Source: an uncultured Alphaproteobacteria bacterium (GTDB lineage: Bacteria; Pseudomonadota; Alphaproteobacteria; HIMB59). From it: DNA of 64,000 bases. The DNA is taken from contig CACLZM010000001.1 in the NCBI GenBank assembly GCA_902611415.1, positions 1 to 64,000 on the forward strand, read 5' to 3'. The translations under genes and the position numbers were made by a program. This document shows, piece by piece, positions 55,834 to 63,415 of the stretch. Numbering within the stretch: the stretch's first letter is position 1; each line of letters begins with the position of its first letter. The notes below the pieces were generated by a model, which worked only from the letters and a program-made list of their open reading frames with translations, had not been told where the DNA came from and ran no database searches.

Positions 55834-56516
55834 TGAATTTAAATTTAAAAAAAGAGTCATTGAGGAAAGTTAATGAAACTCTTCAAAGTATAGATAGAAA
55901 ATCAAACAAAAAGATTTTTAAAATTTCAAATCCAGATGGAAATCACGCTATTTGTGCTGGATTAAAAGACGAGATTGAAGTCACTATTGATGGTCACACA
56001 GGATACTATTGTGCTGGTATGAACATGAATGCAAATATCATTGTAAATGGAAATGTGGGCACAGGTGTTGCAGAAAATATGATGTCTGGAACTGTTCATG
56101 TTAAGGGTAATGCATCCCAATCAGCCGGAGCTACAGCACATGGTGGAACTTTGATCATTGATGGTGATACTAGTTCACGTTGTGGGATTTCAATGAAAGG
56201 AATAGATATTATAGTTAAAGGATCGGTAGGCCATATGTCTGCATTTATGGCTCAATCTGGAAATTTAGTTATATGTGGAGATGCTGGAGACGCTCTTGGA
56301 GACAGTATCTATGAAGCAAATATTTTTATTAAGGGTAAGGTGAAATCACTCGGTGCTGACTGCGAAGAGAAAAAAATGAAAAAAAAAGATCAAAATATTT
56401 TGAGATCTCTTTTAAAAAAAGCAAGTATAAATGAAAGTGAGATTAAAAACTTCAAAATGTATGGTTCAGCAAGAAAACTTTATAATTTTAATATAGATAA
56501 TGTATCTGAGTACTAA
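55833..56516 (+). CDS. mgsB: N-methylglutamate synthase subunit B, copy 1 (GltB C-terminal beta-helix type)
   Basis: 227 residues, right-handed beta-helix with repeating GxxG units (TGYYCAGMNMNANIIVNGNV, GTGVAENMMSG, CGISMKGIDIIVKG), the GXGG domain of glutamate synthase large subunit (GlxC). It lacks about 45 N-terminal residues present in copy 2 and has a lysine-rich segment near 185-200. TAATG overlap with mgsC. Confidence 0.86.
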   Translation: MNLNLKKESLRKVNETLQSIDRKSNKKIFKISNPDGNHAICAGLKDEIEVTIDGHTGYYCAGMNMNANIIVNGNVGTGVAENMMSGTVHVKGNASQSAGATAHGGTLIIDGDTSSRCGISMKGIDIIVKGSVGHMSAFMAQSGNLVICGDAGDALGDSIYEANIFIKGKVKSLGADCEEKKMKKKDQNILRSLLKKASINESEIKNFKMYGSARKLYNFNIDNVSEY

Positions 56517-57835
56517 TGGCAGAAAAATTTAAAACTACACCAAGAAAATCTTGGACATTTGATGACTATACAAACTCTGAAATTCGAAGAGCTGCAGAAA
56601 CAGGTATTTATGACATTAGAGGCGGTGGTTCAAAAAAAAGATTACCTCATTTTGACGATCTTCTTTTTTTAGGCGCATCAATGTCAAGATACCCTTTAGA
56701 GGGCTACAGAGAAAAGTGTAGCACTAACGTCACTCTTGGAACAAGATTTGCAAAAAAACCGCTTGAATTAGATATTCCAATAACAATTGCTGGAATGAGC
56801 TTTGGAGCTCTCTCAGGACCTGCAAAAGAAGCGCTTGGAAGAGGAGCTAGTATTGCCGGGACTTCAACGACTACAGGCGATGGTGGTATGACCCCTGAGG
56901 AGAGAGGACAATCAAAGCATTTGGTTTACCAATTACTTCCCTCAAGGTATGGAATGAACCCAGAGGATTTAAGAAAAGCAGATGCTATTGAAGTTGTGAT
57001 AGGTCAAGGTGCCAAACCTGGCGGTGGAGGTATGTTACTCGGTCAAAAGATAAGTGATCGTGTTGCCGAGATGAGAACACTACCAAAAGGGATTGATCAG
57101 AGATCAGCATGTAGACATCCAGATTGGACCGGACCAGATGATTTAGAAATTAAGATTTTAGAACTCAGGGAGATAACAGGTTGGAAAGTTCCTATATTTG
57201 TAAAAATTGCAGGATCTAGGCCTTACTACGATACTGCTCTTGCAGTAAAAGCAGGTGCTGATGTAGTGGTGCTTGATGGCATGCAAGGAGGTACTGCAGC
57301 TACACAAGAGGTATTTATCGAAAACGTAGGTCAGCCAACATTGGCATGTATCAGGCCAGCAGTAGATGCTTTATTAGACTTAGATATGCACAGGAAAGTT
57401 CAGTTAATTATTTCAGGCGGAATTAGAAATGGTGCTGATGTTGCTAAAGCTATGGCATTGGGTGCTGATGCTGTTTCCATTGGCTCATCAGCATTAATTG
57501 CACTTGGTGATAATGATCCAAAGTGGGAGAGTGATTACAAAAAACTTGGAACAACAGCTGGTGCCTTCGATGATTGGCATGAGGGTAAAGACCCATCTGG
57601 TATAAATACACAAGACCCAAAATTAATGAAAAGATTAGATCCAGTAAAAGGCGGAAAGAGATTATCTAATTATCTAAAGGTTATGACTCTTGAAGCCCAA
57701 ACTATAGCGAGGGCATGTGGTAAAAACGATTTACATAATCTTGAACCTGAGGACCTATGTGCATTAACAGTTGAAGCTGCTGCAATGGCAAGGGTTCCTT
57801 TAGCGGGAACCGGTTGGGTGCCTGGTAAGATTTAA
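56516..57835 (+). CDS. mgsC: N-methylglutamate synthase subunit C, copy 1 (glutamate synthase-like FMN domain)
   Basis: 439 residues, GltS FMN-binding TIM barrel: AGMSFGALSGPAKEALGRGA near 90, GDGGMTPEERGQS near 122, GQGAKPGGGGMLLGQKIS near 162, VLDGMQGGTAATQEVF near 243 and SGGIRNGADVAKAMALGADAVSIG near 300. Cysteine residues near 336-400 could host an iron-sulfur centre. Catalyses the N-methylglutamate-forming step with MgsA and MgsB. Last gene of the mgd-mgs unit. Confidence 0.88.
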   Translation: MAEKFKTTPRKSWTFDDYTNSEIRRAAETGIYDIRGGGSKKRLPHFDDLLFLGASMSRYPLEGYREKCSTNVTLGTRFAKKPLELDIPITIAGMSFGALSGPAKEALGRGASIAGTSTTTGDGGMTPEERGQSKHLVYQLLPSRYGMNPEDLRKADAIEVVIGQGAKPGGGGMLLGQKISDRVAEMRTLPKGIDQRSACRHPDWTGPDDLEIKILELREITGWKVPIFVKIAGSRPYYDTALAVKAGADVVVLDGMQGGTAATQEVFIENVGQPTLACIRPAVDALLDLDMHRKVQLIISGGIRNGADVAKAMALGADAVSIGSSALIALGDNDPKWESDYKKLGTTAGAFDDWHEGKDPSGINTQDPKLMKRLDPVKGGKRLSNYLKVMTLEAQTIARACGKNDLHNLEPEDLCALTVEAAAMARVPLAGTGWVPGKI

Positions 57836-57869
57836 TCATTAGTTGCCAATAACTTATACTTAACTATAA

Positions 57870-57888
57870 TGTTTCACAATCTGGAACA
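57870..57888. promoter_or_regulatory. IclR-type palindromic operator at the iclR start (site B)
   Basis: TGTTTCACAATCTGGAACA, same arms as site A. It lies before the GGAGG ribosome site and the TTG at 57905, and inside the longer ORF reading from the ATG at 57869, which argues that the ATG is not the start. Position between promoter and ribosome site suggests autoregulation. Confidence 0.7.
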
Positions 57889-57904
57889 TTGTTGGAGGAC
57901 AGTT

Positions 57905-58675
57905 TTGCAACAAGACTTAAAATATATAAATAAATCTCTGGAAAAATCTTTTAAAATTCTTGAAATTTTATCAAAATCAATTTTCCCGTTGAAGGCATCA
58001 AATATTTCCAGAAAAGCAGTTTTATCTAGAACAACTACATTTAGACTATTGTCTGTTTTATCTCAACTTGGTTATATCCATAAAAATACTGGAACTAATA
58101 CATACACTATGGGGCATAAAGCTTTTCAATTTGGAGAAACCTCAGATTATCTTCAGTCAATTTCTGAGACTTCTAAAGAAATTCTAAAAGAGGTCTCTAG
58201 TAAAACGAATTTAATTACCTATTTGGCAATGCTTGAAGGATCTCAAATAGTTCATTCTGATAAAATTTCTGACAACAATGATGATGCAACTATTAGAACT
58301 TTTAGAATGAGACTTGACGCTCATTGCTGTGCTTTGGGAAAAGTCATGCTTGCTTACAGACCTGAAAATGAAATTGCAACAATTTATCGAAGTTATAATT
58401 TTTATCCTCATACAAACAATACAATTACAAATTTAAATGATTTAAAAAGACAACTTGGCAAAATTAGAACTAACGGTTATGCGCTTAATCATGGAGAAGC
58501 TTTTGAAAACTCTTATGGAATAGGAGTTGCTATTTTAGACAAAGATAAAAGATCATTTGCAGGAATCGCTTTATCAGGAAGTAAAAATATCTTAAACCCA
58601 AAAACTATGATGGATTATGTTGATCTCCTTCAATCTGCCTCTATTAAAATTTCTCGACTAATTGTTGCCAATTGA
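57905..58675 (+). CDS. IclR-family transcriptional regulator
   Basis: 256 residues from the TTG at 57905, preferred over the ATG at 57869 because GGAGG lies 7 bases upstream and the ATG is inside an operator. N-terminal winged helix (SFKILEILSKS, ASNISRKAVLSRTTTFRLLSVLSQLGYI) and C-terminal effector domain (LDAHCCALGKVMLAY, GYALNHGEAFENSYGIGVAI). Lies between the mgd-mgs unit and the FAD oxidoreductase-gmaS-mgs unit. Palindromes A, B and C are its likely sites. Whether it represses or activates, and its ligand (perhaps a methylamine intermediate), is unknown. Confidence 0.9.
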   Translation: MQQDLKYINKSLEKSFKILEILSKSIFPLKASNISRKAVLSRTTTFRLLSVLSQLGYIHKNTGTNTYTMGHKAFQFGETSDYLQSISETSKEILKEVSSKTNLITYLAMLEGSQIVHSDKISDNNDDATIRTFRMRLDAHCCALGKVMLAYRPENEIATIYRSYNFYPHTNNTITNLNDLKRQLGKIRTNGYALNHGEAFENSYGIGVAILDKDKRSFAGIALSGSKNILNPKTMMDYVDLLQSASIKISRLIVAN

Positions 58676-58710
58676 CGATTATTGTTGATAAATAATAGAT
58701 TTTTGTAAAA

Positions 58711-58737
58711 ATTTTGTTTCATAATATGAAACAAAAT
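58711..58737. promoter_or_regulatory. Perfect 27-base palindrome upstream of the FAD oxidoreductase (site C)
   Basis: ATTTTGTTTCAT, a 3-base AAT centre, then ATGAAACAAAAT: both 12-base arms match exactly. It contains the TGTTTCA core of sites A and B and sits 55 bases before the oxidoreductase start codon. It is the strongest copy of the motif, next to the iclR gene. Confidence 0.75.
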
Positions 58738-58792
58738 GTGTTTTTTTCATACCTCGCAGACAAAATGTAATTGCTTGGAGGTTACTAAAATA

Positions 58793-60139
58793 ATGAGCTT
58801 ACCTACTAAATGTGACTATTTAATAATCGGTGCTGGAATTCACGGTCTGAGCACCGCATGGCATCTTTGTAAAAAATTATCCAGCAAAGGCCAACTCAAA
58901 GAAAATTCTGTAGTCGTTTTGGAAAAATCCAAAGTTGCAAATGGAGCTAGTGGTGTTGCATGTGGAATTGTAAGGAACAATTACTACCAGCCTGCAATGA
59001 GAAGACTAATGGCTCATTCTGTAAATGTTTGGAATGAGAATGCTGAGGCTTTAACTTACAAGCCAGTTGGCTACATGCAGATCAACTCCGAGCTTATGCA
59101 AGAGGGAATGTCTGAAGTTTATGAGCAGCAAAAAGAAATAGGATTTGACTCTGAGTTTATTGAGGGAGCATCAGATTGTGATAAGTATATGAAAGACATG
59201 TTGCCAGATTGGCAAGCTCAAGGCATCACTTCAGTTTTACACGAAAAGAAAACAGGATATGGAGCTAATAGAGGAGCCATAGAGGGCTTCCATAAGTTAG
59301 CAGTATCGGCTGGTGCAAAAGTTTTAGAAGGTGTGACTGTTAACAATTTAATTTCTTCTAATGGTAGTGGCGCAGTTTCGGCTGTAGAAACATCAGAGGG
59401 TAAAATTGAATGCACTCAATTAGTTGTTGCGGCTGGTCCATGGGTAAGAAAATTCTGGGAAATTTTAGAATTACCTAACACCGTAAAAATAAAAAAACCT
59501 GATGGTTCATTTACTGATGATATACCTATGTGGTCATACATGGCGCTTGAAGAGGGTGAGTTGGAAGTTGATCCAAGAAGTTATAAAACAGCAAACGGAA
59601 CAGAGTACCCAGTTATTCATGTTGATACAGAAGCTACACTTGTCTCAAATAAAACAGGAGATGTTATACATGAAAATGTTATGTGGGGTTTTTACTATAA
59701 GCCCGATGTCTACAGAGATGGTATACAAGGCGGCTCCTCTCCATATGACATAAATAAACCTGTAAACGATATAAGTCTTGACCCTTATGGTCATGACTCA
59801 GATGAGTTTCAACCAAGGGCTTCTTTTGAGGATAAATGGACCTCAGCTTTGGCTTTTTGCCAAAAGCAATTTGATGGATGTCACGCTAAATACAAAAAGC
59901 AAAAAGCTGGCGGTATTGGCTGTGTTACTCCAGATCGTTTTCCCGTATTCGACCGATACAGAGAAAACGTATATATTATAGCTGATGCAAACCATGGATA
60001 CAAAATGGCTGGGTTAGGTGATCTTGTATCTAATGAGTTACTTGGTGAGAAATCTGAAATTCTAGAACCTTTTAGATTTTCTCGTTATGAAGAAGGGAAG
60101 TTACATCCGGTTTCAAAGAGCCCGTTCCCTTGGAGTTGA
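58793..60139 (+). CDS. DAO-family FAD-dependent oxidoreductase of unknown substrate
   Basis: 448 residues from the ATG at 58793, which has TGGAGGT upstream; the longer frame from 58736 starts inside palindrome C. FAD motif YLIIGAGIHGLSTAWHLCKKL near 8-28, NGASGVACGIVRNNYYQPAMRRL near 58-80, C-terminal PVFDRYRENVYIIADANHGYKMAGLG near 380-405. Related to sarcosine oxidase beta / glycine oxidase-type amine oxidases. Co-directional and 21 bases before gmaS, so it belongs to the methylamine regulon. It has no SoxA/SoxD/SoxG partners of its own. Substrate could be a secondary or N-methyl amine. Confidence 0.82.
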   Translation: MSLPTKCDYLIIGAGIHGLSTAWHLCKKLSSKGQLKENSVVVLEKSKVANGASGVACGIVRNNYYQPAMRRLMAHSVNVWNENAEALTYKPVGYMQINSELMQEGMSEVYEQQKEIGFDSEFIEGASDCDKYMKDMLPDWQAQGITSVLHEKKTGYGANRGAIEGFHKLAVSAGAKVLEGVTVNNLISSNGSGAVSAVETSEGKIECTQLVVAAGPWVRKFWEILELPNTVKIKKPDGSFTDDIPMWSYMALEEGELEVDPRSYKTANGTEYPVIHVDTEATLVSNKTGDVIHENVMWGFYYKPDVYRDGIQGGSSPYDINKPVNDISLDPYGHDSDEFQPRASFEDKWTSALAFCQKQFDGCHAKYKKQKAGGIGCVTPDRFPVFDRYRENVYIIADANHGYKMAGLGDLVSNELLGEKSEILEPFRFSRYEEGKLHPVSKSPFPWS

Positions 60140-60160
60140 TGTAAAAGGAGGAGGAATAAA

Positions 60161-61630
60161 ATGACAGCGCTAGAAACGTACGTTAAGGATAAAAAGAGAC
60201 AAGACTATATAAAACAAGTTAGAAAAAAAATTGATAAATTAGGAATTGAGTACATTTATTATCAATTTATTTCTGTTACAGGTCGAATTGTAGGTAAAGG
60301 TGTTCCTGCAGATCATTGGGAGAGTGTAGCCAATAAAGGTTTCCAATTAGTTTATGGAGCTACTGCTAATCTATTTACAAATAGACATGGTGATTACATA
60401 GGTTATGGACCAGAGGCTCACGAATTAGTGGGTATACCTGACCCTGAAACATTTGTTCAAATTCCATGGGATAAAAGAATTGCCAGAGTTTTTTGTACTT
60501 GTTTTAGAAACAGGGAAGAAGAAAAAGATCCTGGTGGATATCTTACATCTGATTGCAGAGGTAACTTAAAAAGAGCCCACGAAGAATTTAAAAAGAAACA
60601 CAAACTAGAATTACGAGCAGGGACAGAACCTGAAATGATGTGGTTAACAAAAAACGAAGATGGTTCACCGACCGGTTCAGGTTTCTCTAAGCCCTACTGC
60701 TATCACATTGATCAATTTGAATCATTAAGACCTGTTTACATGAAAGTAATTGAGTATTCACGTGCAATGGGTTTGGACATTATCCAAGGTGATCATGAGG
60801 ACGCGCCTGGACAATTAGAACTAAATTTCAACTACGATGATGTTGTTAGAAACGCTGACAGGTTATCAACTTACAGACAAATATGTGCTCAAGTAGCAAG
60901 AGAATTTAATTTGATTGCTTGTTTTCTGAGTAAGCCATTTGTCGGCGTGTCTGCTTCTGGGTGTCACACAAATATTTCACTCTGGAAGGGCGGAAAAGAT
61001 GAGTTAATACCATGTGGTAACAAGACTATCCCAGGTATGGAAAATGTATTTCATCACCGTAGAGGAGGTACAAATGTCTTTATGCCGGACGGAAAAGATA
61101 GAAGAATTCCTGGAAAAATAGGCCTTCAAGCAATTGGTGGTGTCATGGAACACCTTCCTGCTTTGACAGCCTTGGGTTCCTCAACTGTGAATTCATATAG
61201 AAGACTTTGGGATACAGGTTTTTGGGCTCCAGTTTATGCGGACTGGGGATATCAAAACAGAACCTGTGGTTTAAGGGTATCTGCCCCTGGTAGATTTGAA
61301 TATCGATCAGTCGACTCAGCCCACAACCCATACTTAATGGGAAGCGGTCTGTTGAAAGCATTCGACCATGGTATTACAAAGAAAATGGATCCAGGCAAAC
61401 CTGAACAACAAAATATGTATGAACAAATGAAAGCTGGTAAGCAAGTTGAAAAATTACCAATGACTCTTGGTGAGGCATTAGATCGATTAGAAACCGACAA
61501 GGTAATACAAGATGCTCTACCAGGTGACATGATGAAAGTGTTTATGGAGTATAAAAGAGATGAGTGGGAAGAATTTTTAGCAACTCCGACTCAATGGGAT
61601 CTCGATAAATACCTAGATTGCTTACCATAA
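60161..61630 (+). CDS. gmaS: Gamma-glutamylmethylamide synthetase (glutamine synthetase-like)
   Basis: 489 residues, glutamine synthetase fold of the GlnT/GMAS type. N-terminal beta-grasp (YYQFISVTGRIVGKGVPADHWE near 28-49), catalytic domain with Glu pair in RAGTEPEMMWL near 150, HEDAPGQLELNFNYDD near 205, GCHTNISLWKG near 266 and HRRGGTNVF near 292. ATP-dependent coupling of glutamate and methylamine to gamma-glutamylmethylamide. AGGAGG precedes the ATG. Placed with mgs and mgd genes, which is why GMAS is preferred over ammonium-assimilating GlnA. Confidence 0.9.
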   Translation: MTALETYVKDKKRQDYIKQVRKKIDKLGIEYIYYQFISVTGRIVGKGVPADHWESVANKGFQLVYGATANLFTNRHGDYIGYGPEAHELVGIPDPETFVQIPWDKRIARVFCTCFRNREEEKDPGGYLTSDCRGNLKRAHEEFKKKHKLELRAGTEPEMMWLTKNEDGSPTGSGFSKPYCYHIDQFESLRPVYMKVIEYSRAMGLDIIQGDHEDAPGQLELNFNYDDVVRNADRLSTYRQICAQVAREFNLIACFLSKPFVGVSASGCHTNISLWKGGKDELIPCGNKTIPGMENVFHHRRGGTNVFMPDGKDRRIPGKIGLQAIGGVMEHLPALTALGSSTVNSYRRLWDTGFWAPVYADWGYQNRTCGLRVSAPGRFEYRSVDSAHNPYLMGSGLLKAFDHGITKKMDPGKPEQQNMYEQMKAGKQVEKLPMTLGEALDRLETDKVIQDALPGDMMKVFMEYKRDEWEEFLATPTQWDLDKYLDCLP

Positions 61631-61649
61631 GATAAGATAGGAGAAAAGT

Positions 61650-62591
61650 ATGTGTGGAATAGCTGGAGTTATAAATAAACAGAAGACAGTCAACGTCGGT
61701 GAACAAATGGGCCTTATGTTACAAGGTCTTAAACATAGGGGACCTGACTCAACAGGATATGCTATGTACGGAACACCTTTAAAAAAAGGCTTTGTAATGA
61801 GATTTAAAATATCTGAAAACGAGGCTGAAAAGGTAAATGCAACTGTCGACTCACCTGCTGATTTAAAAAATAGAAAAAATGCTGTCGACTCTATTTTAAA
61901 AAAACATGGTGCTAAAGTAACAAAAGAAAGCTCCAGCACCCCATACGCTTTCAGATATATATTTGATTTTAAAGGTGACCTCACAGATTTGGCTACTGAG
62001 ATAGAAACAGTCGAAAAAACTGAAATTTTATCAATTGGTAAGGGTCTCGAGCTCATTAAAGACTTAGGCGATGCAAATACTGTATCCAATCAATATGGCC
62101 TTGATAAATTTATGGGTACCCACGGTATTGGCCATACAAGGATGGCTACCGAGTCTGATGTAGATATTAAATCCGCACACCCTTATTGGGCTTTCCCTTT
62201 TGAGGATGTGTCAGTTGTTCATAATGGTCAATTGACTAATTATTGGGGCAATCGAAGAGTACTTGAAAGAAAAGGTTACAGGTTTAATTCAAATTGTGAC
62301 TCAGAAATAATTGCTGTTTATATAGCTGATAAGATGGCTAACGGCATTGAACTAGAAAAAGCTATGCATGATAGCTTGGATGAACTCGATGGAGTTTTTA
62401 CATATGTTGTAGCAACAAAGGATCAGTTGGGAATGGCAAAAGACCATATGGCCGCTAAGCCAATGGTAATCTACGAAAGTAAAGACATCGTAGCATGTGC
62501 ATCAGAGGAAGTTGCAATTAGGAATATATTTCCTCACGAAATTAAAACATATGACCCTTATGAAGCGGAGGTAAAAGTATGGCAGGCATAA
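61650..62591 (+). CDS. mgsA: N-methylglutamate synthase subunit A, copy 2 (class II amidotransferase)
   Basis: 313 residues, Cys2 nucleophile (MCGIAGVIN), LKHRGPDSTGYAMYG near 28-42, GIGHTRMATESDVDIKSAHPYW near 157 and VVHNGQLTNYWGNRR near 190. About 20 residues longer than copy 1, from an insertion near 50-110. It follows gmaS by 19 bases with an AGGAGA site. Overlaps mgsB copy 2 by 13 bases. It may hydrolyse gamma-glutamylmethylamide rather than glutamine, as the direct neighbour of GmaS. Confidence 0.87.
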   Translation: MCGIAGVINKQKTVNVGEQMGLMLQGLKHRGPDSTGYAMYGTPLKKGFVMRFKISENEAEKVNATVDSPADLKNRKNAVDSILKKHGAKVTKESSSTPYAFRYIFDFKGDLTDLATEIETVEKTEILSIGKGLELIKDLGDANTVSNQYGLDKFMGTHGIGHTRMATESDVDIKSAHPYWAFPFEDVSVVHNGQLTNYWGNRRVLERKGYRFNSNCDSEIIAVYIADKMANGIELEKAMHDSLDELDGVFTYVVATKDQLGMAKDHMAAKPMVIYESKDIVACASEEVAIRNIFPHEIKTYDPYEAEVKVWQA

Positions 62592-63415
62592 CAAAAAGAA
62601 CTACTGCTTTTGATGATGAAAATTTATCAGGTAGATCGCAAAAATTATATTTTGAAGTAACAGAAGAAGAAAATTATACCTACTACGGTAATCATGAAGT
62701 TGATTTTAATAAAAGAACCTCCATTGATTGTGAAGGCATTGATGCTCATGAATTGAATCAAAAAATTAGAGATGCAATTCGAAAGGGATATGGGTCTATA
62801 GTTATTAAAAACCCTGGTGCAAAACATTCACTTGGTGTGGGAATTCTAAATAAGTTAAACTTAATCTTTGAGGGTAGCTTAGGTTATTTTGGTATCGGTT
62901 GTATCGATGGACCAACAGTGAGAGTTAATGGAAGAGTTGGTTGGTCATGTGCTGAAAATATGATGTCAGGAAAAGTTGTTGTTGAAAACAATGCAGGATC
63001 TTGTTTTGGAGCTGCTCTTAGAGGCGGTGACCTAATTGTTAAAGGCGATGCAGGTGCAAGAACTGGAATTGATATGAAAGGTGGCACTATTCTTATTGGC
63101 GGAAATGCTGGAGCTTACACTGGATTTATGATGCAAAGAGGAAGAATTATAGTTTGTGGTGATGTAAACGCAAACATGGGTGACTCAATGTATGATGGAA
63201 TCATTTTTGTAGGAGGAGAGCCTCATTCGCTTGGAACAGACTGTGTACCTGGTGAAATGAATGAACACGAGGTTAGATGGCTAGAACAAAAAATTAAAAA
63301 TGCTGAGATTGATTGCAAGGTCCCAGCTTCAAAATTTAAGAAATACGTTGCAGGAAGAATGCTCTGGAATTATGACAATCTAGAGCCAGCAGAAAAGAAA
63401 GGAATATTAGGCTAA
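62579..63415 (+). CDS. mgsB: N-methylglutamate synthase subunit B, copy 2 (GltB C-terminal beta-helix type)
   Basis: 278 residues with an N-terminal extension of about 45 residues absent from copy 1 (GRSQKLYFEVTEEENYTYYG near 18-37), then the GXGG beta-helix (GRVGWSCAENMMSG, GARTGIDMKGGTILIGGNAG, GDSMYDGIIFVGGEPHSLG). TAATG overlap with the next gene. The extension may make copy 2 the functional partner for a different amine or amidotransferase. Confidence 0.87.
   Translation: MAGITKRTTAFDDENLSGRSQKLYFEVTEEENYTYYGNHEVDFNKRTSIDCEGIDAHELNQKIRDAIRKGYGSIVIKNPGAKHSLGVGILNKLNLIFEGSLGYFGIGCIDGPTVRVNGRVGWSCAENMMSGKVVVENNAGSCFGAALRGGDLIVKGDAGARTGIDMKGGTILIGGNAGAYTGFMMQRGRIIVCGDVNANMGDSMYDGIIFVGGEPHSLGTDCVPGEMNEHEVRWLEQKIKNAEIDCKVPASKFKKYVAGRMLWNYDNLEPAEKKGILG

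Noticed and set aside
61252-61530. Antisense ORF inside gmaS (and similar long antisense ORFs at 1270-1581, 8027-8479, 61622-62089)
   Set aside because: They lie fully opposite well-conserved coding sequences, have no family resemblance or ribosome sites, and arise from codon bias of the sense gene.
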